Shown here one piece after another: positions 1-5,861 of a stretch of 34,819 nt of DNA. A model generated the notes under the pieces. The model saw only the letters and a program-made list of their open reading frames with translations, made no database searches and was not told the DNA's origin. Positions within the stretch are counted from its first letter, which is position 1. Each line of letters begins with the position of its first letter. This DNA is from an uncultured Oscillospiraceae bacterium (GTDB lineage Bacteria; Bacillota; Clostridia; Oscillospirales; Oscillospiraceae), in assembly GCA_947628315.1 (NCBI GenBank), contig CANQZJ010000020.1, forward strand, positions 1 through 34,819. Reading direction: 5' to 3'. The translations under genes were made by a program, and so were the position numbers.

Positions 1-1221
1 ATCGCCTTTGAGAAGGCGCTGGGCTTTGAGCAGATGCCCCATGTGGACGCCAAGGGCAAAGAGTACGAGCTTTTGAAGCGCATCGGCGCCATCACCATCG
101 AGCTGCGCTATGCCCTGGCCAACCGGCTCATCGAGCAGGCGGGGAACAAGAACGTGCTGGACCTGGCCTGCGGCTATACGCCCAAGGCCAAGTACCTGAT
201 GGACCGGGGCTATAACTACGTGGGCGGCGACCTGCCCGCGGTGGTGGAGGACATGGCCCGGGTGTCGAAGGAGCTGCTGGGCGGCAAGGCGCTGTTCCGG
301 GCGGTGGACGTGACCAACGGCGAGAGCGTCGCGGCCGCGGCCGCGCAGCTGCCGGAGGGGCCCGTCACCATCGACTGCGAGGGGCTGGTGGCGTACCTGG
401 ACAAGAACGAGATGACCGCCATGGTCAGGAATTTCGCTTCTCTCCTGGCCCAGCGGGGCGGCTGCTGGGTCACCACGGACTTTGAGAGCGACCACTACTT
501 CCTCGCCATCATCCAGGCGGTCACCGGCGGCCAGGGGGAGAAGTTCCTGAAGCTGGTGAATTCCCAGGTGAACAAAAAGACCGCCGACGCGGACCACGCG
601 CCCGTGTTCGCAAACGATGAGGAGAAGGTCACGTTTTTGGAGAGCATGGGCCTTTCTGTAGAGCGGCGGCCCATCACCGGCGTGGCCAACATGGGCCTGC
701 GGACCCTCTGCGCCTGCACGCCGGAGCAGAGAGCGGCCATCGCCGCCGCCCTGGAGAAGATCAACGTGTGGATCATGACCCCCAGCGGCGCGAAGGCGGC
801 CCAGCCCGCCGGAACGGGGGCCGGCGGGCTCGCCATCGACCAGGACCTGAACGGGGACGCGCTCACCGTACGTCTCGCAGGCCGGATGGACTCCATCAGC
901 GCCCCGGCGCTTTTGAACGCGTTCTGGGACATCCCCACCGCCGTGAAGGACATCACCCTGGACCTCAAGAACCTGGAATACACCTCCTCCGCGGGCCTGC
1001 GGGTCATGCTCATCATGTATAAGCAGATGGGCGAGGGCCACTTCCGGCTCACGAATGTGAACGCCGCCGTCGCCGCCATATTGGAGGACACCGGCTTCAG
1101 CCAGTTCTTCGTGTCCGCCGATGGCGCGCTGTCCGACGACGACGTGGAAGCCGTTGCCGGCGGCAGCGGTGATACAGGAGGGCAGATCATCTTCGGGACC
1201 CTGAGTGACTGGCGGCCCTGA
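1..1221 (+). CDS. SAM-dependent methyltransferase fused to a C-terminal STAS domain (5' end outside window)
   Basis: The reading frame is open from base 1, so the true start lies upstream; the first in-frame ATG is at 34. Counting from that ATG, residues about 10-200 look like a leucine-carboxyl-methyltransferase-type class I methyltransferase: the SAM-binding motif VLDLACG, a following GGDLP acidic strand end, and the family-like IDCEGLVAYLD segment. Residues about 270-360 form a STAS domain (anti-sigma-factor-antagonist fold), with LTVRLAGRMDSISAP and the LEYTSSAGLRVM loop, whose serine is the usual phosphorylation position. The family methylates small molecules or proteins; the substrate here is unknown. 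The STAS domain suggests regulation by a kinase/phosphatase partner. It is separated from the next gene by two hairpins, so it is not part of the polysaccharide operon. Confidence 0.85.
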   Translation: MAFEKALGFEQMPHVDAKGKEYELLKRIGAITIELRYALANRLIEQAGNKNVLDLACGYTPKAKYLMDRGYNYVGGDLPAVVEDMARVSKELLGGKALFRAVDVTNGESVAAAAAQLPEGPVTIDCEGLVAYLDKNEMTAMVRNFASLLAQRGGCWVTTDFESDHYFLAIIQAVTGGQGEKFLKLVNSQVNKKTADADHAPVFANDEEKVTFLESMGLSVERRPITGVANMGLRTLCACTPEQRAAIAAALEKINVWIMTPSGAKAAQPAGTGAGGLAIDQDLNGDALTVRLAGRMDSISAPALLNAFWDIPTAVKDITLDLKNLEYTSSAGLRVMLIMYKQMGEGHFRLTNVNAAVAAILEDTGFSQFFVSADGALSDDDVEAVAGGSGDTGGQIIFGTLSDWRP

Positions 1222-1227
1222 CACACA

Positions 1228-1259
1228 GCAAGAGGCTCCCCGGATGGGGGGCCTCTTGC
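1228..1259 (+). terminator. hairpin after the methyltransferase-STAS gene
   Basis: Arms GCAAGAGGC (1228-1236) and GCCTCTTGC (1251-1259), with more G/C pairing inside, start 7 bases after the stop codon. There is no T-run behind it, so it may act together with the stronger hairpin at 1295-1340. Confidence 0.6.
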
Positions 1260-1294
1260 TTATGCGCCGGAGCCGGTTAAGAAGAAAAACGCAC

Positions 1295-1340
1295 CCGAGG
1301 GAGACATTTCGCAAAGAAATCGTCTCCCTCGGCTTTTTTA
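1295..1340 (+). terminator. intrinsic terminator
   Basis: Arms CCGAGGGAGAC (1295-1305) and GTCTCCCTCGG (1322-1332) pair perfectly. The inner ATTTC/GAAAT extends the stem past a one-base bulge, and the hairpin is followed by CTTTTTTA. Second of two tandem hairpins; it insulates the recombinase gene from upstream transcription. Confidence 0.85.
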
Positions 1341-1405
1341 TCAGCCCACCGTGCGGGCCCTGCGGATTGGCGGGTATACTGTATGCCATGAAGGAGGAAG
1401 CGAAC

Positions 1406-2017
1406 ATGACATACGGATATATCCGTGTATCCAGCCGGGACCAGAATCTGGACCGGCAGCGGCTCGCCATGGAGAGCTTCGGCGTGGAGGACGGGCGCGT
1501 CTACGCCGACAAGCAGTCCGGCAAGGACTTCGACCGCCCGGCCTACCGGCGGCTGCTGCGAAAACTGAAACCGGGCGACACCCTTGTGATCAAGAGCATC
1601 GACCGGCTGGGACGAAACTATGAGGAGATATTGGAGCAGTGGCGGATACTCACAAAGGAGAGGCGGGTGGCCGTCGTCGTGCTGGACATGCCCCTTCTGG
1701 ATACCCGGCGGGACAGGGACCTGACGGGGACGCTCATCGCGGACATCGTCCTGCAGCTTTTGTCCTACGTGGCCCAGACGGAGCGGGAGTTCATCCGCCA
1801 GCGTCAGGCGGAGGGCATCGCGGCGGCAAAGGCCCGGGGCGTCCGGTTCGGGCGGCGGCCATTGGAGCCGCCGGAAGGGCTGGAGGAGATGGGCGACGCC
1901 TGGGCGGCGGGGGCCATCTCGGCCCGGGCCGCGGCAAAGCGCCTGGGCGTGTCCCGGCAGACCTTCATCCGGTGGATGGAACGCCGCCGGCCGGCCCCGA
2001 AAGTAGAGGTTTTGTGA
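1406..2017 (+). CDS. small serine recombinase (resolvase/invertase family), probable switch enzyme for the adjacent invertible promoter
   Basis: A 203-residue protein, close to Hin/Gin-type invertases and Tn3-type resolvases in length. The N-terminus YIRVSSRDQNLDRQ carries the catalytic serine (Ser9) and its arginine (Arg7). The conserved IDRLGR arginine motif is near residue 70, the long E-helix (QTEREFIRQRQAEG) near 130, and a C-terminal helix-turn-helix (ARAAAKRLGVSRQTFIRWM) about residues 170-190. The start is ATG 1406 because AGGAGG lies 8 bases upstream at 1392-1397; a longer in-frame reading from about 1205 crosses a terminator and is rejected. A -10-like TATACT lies at 1375-1380, but no good -35 is visible. 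Its last five codons and stop lie inside the left 19-bp inverted repeat. That position, directly beside a repeat-flanked promoter, points to local DNA inversion, although resolution or control of other sites is possible. Confidence 0.92.
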   Translation: MTYGYIRVSSRDQNLDRQRLAMESFGVEDGRVYADKQSGKDFDRPAYRRLLRKLKPGDTLVIKSIDRLGRNYEEILEQWRILTKERRVAVVVLDMPLLDTRRDRDLTGTLIADIVLQLLSYVAQTEREFIRQRQAEGIAAAKARGVRFGRRPLEPPEGLEEMGDAWAAGAISARAAAKRLGVSRQTFIRWMERRRPAPKVEVL

Positions 2018-2018
2018 C
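2000..2018 (+). repeat. left 19-bp inverted repeat of the putative invertible segment
   Basis: AAAGTAGAGGTTTTGTGAC, the exact reverse complement of 2211-2229. It encodes the last residues KVEVL and the stop TGA (2015-2017) of the serine recombinase, so recombination within the repeat would leave that gene intact in either orientation. Identity stops abruptly on both sides of the 19 bases. Confidence 0.9.
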
Positions 2019-2085
2019 GGGACGTTTTTGGGCAGAGCGGAGGATCAACGCCGTGCAGAAAGTTTACATAATTTTTTTCGAACAG

Positions 2086-2119
2086 TACCAAATAAGCAAA
2101 AAAACTTACCAAATAAGCA
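2086..2119 (+). repeat. two 13-bp direct repeats spaced 21 bp (regulator site candidate)
   Basis: TACCAAATAAGCA occurs at 2086-2098 and 2107-2119, exactly 21 bases (two helical turns) apart, and the similarity continues a few bases 3'. A weak third match (TAC..AAT) lies one more period upstream at 2065. The second copy ends 7 bases before the -35 candidate, an activator-like position. The 21-bp direct-repeat spacing recalls LytTR-type binding sites, but the bases do not fit that consensus. Confidence 0.6.
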
Positions 2120-2126
2120 GAAACTA

Positions 2127-2155
2127 TTGAATTTTTAGCTGGCGTCTGATAAGCT
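2127..2155 (+). promoter_or_regulatory. promoter candidate for the polysaccharide operon
   Basis: -35 TTGAAT (2127-2132), 17-bp spacer, -10 TAAGCT (2150-2155) preceded by an extended -10 TGA. An alternative -10, TATTAT (2164-2169), has no matching -35 and would need an activator, for which the direct repeats just upstream would be suited. Transcription from here would pass the right inverted repeat and reach the first gene after a leader of about 130 nt. Confidence 0.55.
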
Positions 2156-2210
2156 CTAAATAATATTATTGTATCTGTTACGCCCGGACGGGCTCCATGG
2201 CTGAATGGGT

Positions 2211-2229
2211 GTCACAAAACCTCTACTTT
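2211..2229 (-). repeat. right 19-bp inverted repeat of the putative invertible segment
   Basis: GTCACAAAACCTCTACTTT, the exact reverse complement of 2000-2018. With flanking bases it forms an imperfect dyad at 2211-2235: arms GTCACAAAA and TTTTGTTAC (8 of 9 pair) around a 7-base centre. This is the size and shape expected for a serine-recombinase crossover site. Confidence 0.9.
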
Positions 2230-2291
2230 TGTTACCATGTTCCCGGAGATGCGGAACGAGCTGGAAAAAGATATGGCAGGCAGGAGAAGAC

Positions 2292-3173
2292 ATGTATAAC
2301 GACCGACCGGAAACAGATGAGATCGAGATCGACCTTTTGAAGCTGGGGCAGATATTGCTGCGCAAGGCCGGGGCGATCATCGCCGTCACGCTTTTGGTGG
2401 CGGCGGCCGCCTTTGGCATCAGCTATTTCCTCATCACGCCCCAGTACACCTCCACGGCCATGATGTACGTCAACAACTCCAACATCTCCGTGGGCGGGTC
2501 CTTCAGCATCTCCTCATCCGAGCTGACGGCGGCCCAGAGCCTGGTGGACACCTATGTGGTCATCCTCAAGAGCCGCACCACCCTGGAGGACATCATAGCC
2601 CGGGAAAACCTGGAATACGACTATGAAGAGCTCTATGACATGATCGAGTCCGGGCCGGTCAACTCCACGGAGATATTCGACATCAACGTCACCAGCCCGG
2701 ACCCCTATGAGGCAGAGCGCATCGCCAACACCATCGCCCAGGTGCTTCCGGAGCGCATCGCGTCCATTGTGGACGGCAGCGACGTGCGCATCGTGGACTA
2801 CGCGGTGGTGCCGTCGGAGCGGACGTCTCCCAGCTTTACGCTGAACACCGTGATCGGCGCGCTGGTCGGATTCATCGTCGCGGCGGCCGTGGTGATCCTG
2901 CGGTATCTGTTCGACGACCAGATCCATGAGGAGGGCTATCTGACCCAGACCTATCCTGACGTCCCGCTGCTGGCGGTGGTGCCGGATATGCTGGCGGAGG
3001 ACGGCGGCGGGGACAGCTACTATTCCCGCGGGCCCGCGTCCGGCGGCCGGCCCAGGCGCACCGGCGGGAGCGGACAGCCCCGCCGGCCCAAGACACAGGC
3101 CGCGCCGGCTCAAAGACGTGAGCGGATAAAGGAACAGGAAAAGGAGGGCGCAGGTCATGGCCAGGAGCGATAA
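2292..3173 (+). CDS. cpsC: polysaccharide co-polymerase / chain-length regulator (CpsC/Wzz, YveK-like)
   Basis: A 293-residue membrane protein of the Wzz family, which sets polymer length and activates the partner tyrosine kinase. There is an N-terminal acidic cytoplasmic stretch (IEIDLLKLGQILLRKAG), a first membrane helix about residues 29-50 (IIAVTLLVAAAAFGISYFLI), an extracytoplasmic domain beginning TPQYTSTAMMYV, and a second helix about residues 195-220 (LNTVIGALVGFIVAAAVVILRYL). The C-terminus is a long basic, proline/glycine-rich tail in the cytoplasm. ATG 2292 is preferred because AGGAG (2282-2286) lies 5 bases upstream; an earlier ATG at 2205 would put the right inverted repeat inside the coding region and has no SD. 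It overlaps the kinase gene by 17 bases and is the first gene after the invertible promoter. Confidence 0.9.
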   Translation: MYNDRPETDEIEIDLLKLGQILLRKAGAIIAVTLLVAAAAFGISYFLITPQYTSTAMMYVNNSNISVGGSFSISSSELTAAQSLVDTYVVILKSRTTLEDIIARENLEYDYEELYDMIESGPVNSTEIFDINVTSPDPYEAERIANTIAQVLPERIASIVDGSDVRIVDYAVVPSERTSPSFTLNTVIGALVGFIVAAAVVILRYLFDDQIHEEGYLTQTYPDVPLLAVVPDMLAEDGGGDSYYSRGPASGGRPRRTGGSGQPRRPKTQAAPAQRRERIKEQEKEGAGHGQER

Positions 3174-3933
3174 GAAAGCGCTGTCGGCGTCTGCCGGCAA
3201 GTACACGGCCGAGCGCCGCTATATGATCGGGCCGAAGCTGAACTTTGCGGCGGCGGAGGCCTATAAGCTGCTGCGCACCAATGTGATGTTCTCCTTCCCC
3301 GGCGGCAGCGGGTCCCACATCCTGGGCGTGACCAGCTCCTTCCGCGGGGAGGGTAAGAGCCTCACGGCCATCAACCTTGCCTACACCTTTGCCGAGACGG
3401 GACGGAACATCCTGCTCATCGAGGGGGATATGCGCATGCCCACCATGGCGGGCCGCCTGGCCCTCCCGGCACGGCCTGGCCTTTCCAACGTGCTGGTGGG
3501 CGCGGAGAGCGCCTCCGACGCCATACGGCAATACCGGGTGACGGCGGGGGAGCGGGAGGTCGCCTTCGATGTGATGGTGGCCGGGGACATCCCGCCCAAC
3601 CCCTCGGAGCTGCTGGGCTCCGTCCGGGCAAGGACATTTTTGCAGAAGGTCAGGGAGCGGTATGACGTCATCATCCTGGACCTGCCGCCTGTGACGGCGG
3701 TCACGGACGCCATCGTGGCCTCGCGGCTGGTGGACGGCGTGATCGTGGTGGTCCGGGCGGGACACGCGGTCCGGGGCGGCCTGGCGGACACCATGCGCCA
3801 GCTGCGCCTGGCGGAGGCCCATGTGCTGGGCTTCGTGTTCAACGGCGCGGCCTCCGGCGAGAGAAAATACTACAAAAAAGGCTATTACAGGAAGGGCTAT
3901 TACGCCTCCGGCCAGTATGGCGGCGAAAGATGA
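3157..3933 (+). CDS. cpsD: CpsD/CapB-type bacterial tyrosine kinase
   Basis: A 258-residue BY-kinase that autophosphorylates and controls polysaccharide assembly with the CpsC partner encoded just upstream. Walker A SFRGEGKS is at residues 61-68, Walker A' LLIEGDMRMP at 86-95 and Walker B YDVIILDLPP at 169-178. The C-terminal tyrosine cluster (YYKKGYYRKGYYASGQY, seven tyrosines in residues 238-254) is the expected autophosphorylation tail. The start ATG follows AGGAGGG at 3141-3147. The gene lies inside the 3' end of the preceding one and its stop overlaps the next start (ATGA), indicating tight translational coupling. Confidence 0.95.
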   Translation: MARSDKKALSASAGKYTAERRYMIGPKLNFAAAEAYKLLRTNVMFSFPGGSGSHILGVTSSFRGEGKSLTAINLAYTFAETGRNILLIEGDMRMPTMAGRLALPARPGLSNVLVGAESASDAIRQYRVTAGEREVAFDVMVAGDIPPNPSELLGSVRARTFLQKVRERYDVIILDLPPVTAVTDAIVASRLVDGVIVVVRAGHAVRGGLADTMRQLRLAEAHVLGFVFNGAASGERKYYKKGYYRKGYYASGQYGGER

Positions 3934-4646
3934 CGGACTTCCACATGCACGTCCTGCCGGGCATGGACGACGGGAGCCGGGACGTTGAGACCTCCCTGGG
4001 CATGCTGGAGCGCAGCGCCGCCTGCGGTGTGGATACCGTGGCGGCCACGCCCCACTTCTATGCCGCGGAAAACAGCATCGCCCAGTTCCTCCGCCGGCGG
4101 CAGGAGGCTTACGAAAAGCTCAGGGAGGCCATGGACGGCAGGGACGGCCTGCCCCGGGTGCTGCCGGGGGCGGAGGCGCTGTATTTCAGCGGCATGAGCG
4201 CCGCGGACGGACTGGACGGGCTGTGTCTGGAGGGGACGGACCTGCTTTTGCTGGAGATGCCCTTCGCGCCCTGGACCGACAGGGTCCTTCAGGAGGTGCA
4301 GAGCCTCCAGCGGGACGGTCTGCGCGTGGTGGCGGCCCACATCGAGCGGTACCTGGCCATACAGCCCCGGCGGACCATGGAGGCCTTTTTCGACCTGGGC
4401 ACGCTCATCCAGTGCAACGGGGCGTTCTTTCGCTCCCGCCGCACGGCCCATCGGGCCATGGGGATGCTCCGCCGGGGGCAGGTGCAGCTTCTGGGATCGG
4501 ACGCCCATGACCTGACGGACCGGCCGCCGGACCTGGGGCAGGCCATGGCGTGCATAGAGAAAAAGCTGGGGCGGGACGCCCTGGCGCGGTTTGCCGCCGG
4601 GGGAGACGCGCTCCTGGGCGGAGACGAAGGATGTTTCGATGAATAG
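3930..4646 (+). CDS. cpsB: CpsB-type PHP-domain tyrosine-protein phosphatase
   Basis: A 238-residue manganese-dependent PHP phosphatase that dephosphorylates the CpsD tail. The PHP metal motifs are visible: FHMHVLPGMDDG (residues 4-15), a TPHFY segment (about 46-50), AAHIERY in the middle and LLGSDAHD near residue 190. The start overlaps the kinase stop as ATGA; the end overlaps the sortase start. The kinase-then-phosphatase order completes the phosphoregulatory trio of Wzy-dependent polysaccharide loci in Firmicutes. Confidence 0.93.
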   Translation: MTDFHMHVLPGMDDGSRDVETSLGMLERSAACGVDTVAATPHFYAAENSIAQFLRRRQEAYEKLREAMDGRDGLPRVLPGAEALYFSGMSAADGLDGLCLEGTDLLLLEMPFAPWTDRVLQEVQSLQRDGLRVVAAHIERYLAIQPRRTMEAFFDLGTLIQCNGAFFRSRRTAHRAMGMLRRGQVQLLGSDAHDLTDRPPDLGQAMACIEKKLGRDALARFAAGGDALLGGDEGCFDE

Positions 4647-5445
4647 ACGGCGTGTGTTCCTGGTTTTGGGCTGCTTTTTCCTGCTATGCGCCATCGGCTG
4701 CGGCGCCTATATATATAGCCGGACCCTCTATGCGCCGCCGGTGCAGTCCAAGACCATGGCGCCGCCTGCGTCGGCCGCGCCCACGCAGGCGCCGACCCCC
4801 ACCCCGGGACCGACACCGACGGCCACAGCGGCGCCCACCGCCGTGCCGAGCCCCACGCCGGAGCCCTATATGAGCCCCGTGGACTTTGAGGCGCTGCGGG
4901 CCGTCAACGGCGACATCTATGCTTGGCTTCAGGTGGAGGGAACGCCCGTCGACTACCCGGTGGTGCAGCATGGGAGCGACGACTTCTACCTGACCCATGA
5001 CAGCGACGGCAATTATTCCGCCAACGGCGCCATCTTTTCCCAGAAGACCTACAACGGCACGGACTTTTCCGACCCAGTCACCGTTCTGTACGGCCACCGC
5101 ATGGCCTCCGGCACCATGTTCGGCGCCCTCCGGGACGATTTTTCCGACCCCGCGTTCTTCGCCGAACACCGGTCAATCACCGTCTATACCCCGGAGAGGG
5201 AGCTGGACTACAGGATATTTGCCGCGGTGCCCTATTCCAACGAGCACATCCTGTACGCCTACGATTTTTCCGATAAAGAGGACTTTGATGCCTTCTTTGA
5301 CGGCATATACGCCATCACCGACGGGGACGCCCAGCTGGACAGGGACGCCCGGCCCGCGTTCGGCGACAGGATCATCATTTTGTCCACCTGCCTGAAGGTG
5401 GACAGGACCAGGCGCTATCTGGTCATGGGAGCGCTGCTCCCGTGA
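4639..5445 (+). CDS. class B-like sortase with a Pro/Thr-rich stalk
   Basis: A 268-residue membrane transpeptidase that cleaves a sorting motif and attaches the protein to the cell wall. An N-terminal signal anchor (residues 6-28) is followed by a Pro/Thr/Ala-rich spacer (about 40-77, repeated PT units), then the catalytic domain. The catalytic triad is visible: His153 in LYGHRMA, Cys251 in ILSTCL, and an arginine in RTRRYLV (residues 256-262). GAIFSQKTYNG fits the class B sortase family. ATG 4639 has GAAGGA 7 bases upstream and overlaps the phosphatase end. The gene directly downstream encodes a small protein with a matching sorting signal. A sortase inside a polysaccharide operon between CpsB and LCP genes is unusual. 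Confidence 0.92.
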   Translation: MNRRRVFLVLGCFFLLCAIGCGAYIYSRTLYAPPVQSKTMAPPASAAPTQAPTPTPGPTPTATAAPTAVPSPTPEPYMSPVDFEALRAVNGDIYAWLQVEGTPVDYPVVQHGSDDFYLTHDSDGNYSANGAIFSQKTYNGTDFSDPVTVLYGHRMASGTMFGALRDDFSDPAFFAEHRSITVYTPERELDYRIFAAVPYSNEHILYAYDFSDKEDFDAFFDGIYAITDGDAQLDRDARPAFGDRIIILSTCLKVDRTRRYLVMGALLP

Positions 5446-5488
5446 CCGTGCCAATAAAAGCGTTATTTATGAATGGAGGACCCAGACT

Positions 5489-5851
5489 ATGAAGAAATTT
5501 CTCGCGATCATGATCGTGCTGACCATGCTGTTCGCGCTGGCCATCCCCGTGCTGGCGGCCGGCGACGGCGCCAGCGTGGGCCCCGGCGGCGCTGTTGACG
5601 GCCCCGGCGGCGAAGGCGGTAACCCCGGCGGCGAGGGCGGCGGCACCGGCGGCGAAGGCGGCGGTACCGGCAGCGGCGATACCGGCGATTTCGATAACTG
5701 GAACAGCGGCAACGGCGGCGCTTCCGGCTCCGTCGCGCCCACGTCTCCCCAGACCGGTTTTGAATGGGCAGGCTGGGCCGCGGCCGCGGCCATCGCCATC
5801 CTCTGCGCCGGCTGCTGCTTTGCTTTCGCCCGCACCAGAAAGACCCGGTGA
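5489..5851 (+). CDS. small Gly-rich secreted protein with an SPQTG sorting signal (probable substrate of the adjacent sortase)
   Basis: A 120-residue protein with a signal peptide (MKKFLAIMIVLTML..., cleavage after about VLAA), a low-complexity middle of Gly/Glu/Thr (residues about 28-80, containing three 7-residue repeats), then SPQTG (about 86-90), a hydrophobic helix and the basic tail RTRKTR: a complete cell-wall sorting signal. SPxTG-type motifs are used by clostridial class B sortases such as that of Clostridioides difficile. GGAGGA (5475-5480) precedes the start. It has no recognisable enzymatic domain. Its position suggests a wall-anchored scaffold, or an acceptor for the glycan made by the operon (inference). 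Confidence 0.85.
   Translation: MKKFLAIMIVLTMLFALAIPVLAAGDGASVGPGGAVDGPGGEGGNPGGEGGGTGGEGGGTGSGDTGDFDNWNSGNGGASGSVAPTSPQTGFEWAGWAAAAAIAILCAGCCFAFARTRKTR
5606..5668 (+). repeat. three 21-bp tandem repeats in the Gly-rich protein gene
   Basis: Units at 5606-5626, 5627-5647 and 5648-5668, each GGCGGCGARGGCGG plus seven variable bases, encoding GGEGGNP, GGEGGGT and GGEGGGT. They are in frame, so copy-number change would alter protein length without breaking it. Confidence 0.85.
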
Positions 5852-5861
5852 CAGTCCCGGC

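Larger units (their letters stand above)
2019..2210. promoter_or_regulatory. putative invertible promoter segment (192 bp) controlling the polysaccharide operon
   Basis: Non-coding DNA, distinctly AT-rich between GC-rich neighbours and bounded by the perfect inverted repeats 2000-2018 and 2211-2229. Inside are two 13-bp direct repeats and a rightward promoter candidate. In the orientation given, the promoter faces the first polysaccharide gene at 2292 (ON). Flipped, it would point antisense into the recombinase gene and leave the operon without this promoter (OFF). Serine-recombinase-driven promoter inversion of capsule loci is established in Bacteroides; here it is inferred from architecture only. 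Confidence 0.75.

Noticed and set aside
1205-1405. N-terminal extension of the serine recombinase back to 1205
   Set aside because: It would run through two terminator hairpins and place extra residues before the catalytic-serine motif; ATG 1406 has an ideal SD.
2019-2100. A leftward promoter on the minus strand of the invertible segment (TTGGTA, then TATGTA)
   Set aside because: The spacer is only 15 bases and the match is modest; not enough to claim a second promoter that would drive the operon after inversion.
2000-2229. The 19-bp inverted repeat pair as the ends of a MITE or small insertion
   Set aside because: No flanking target-site duplication is visible, the left end lies inside the recombinase coding sequence, and the enclosed DNA carries a promoter aimed at the operon. 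Inversion by the neighbouring enzyme explains more, though a MITE is not excluded.
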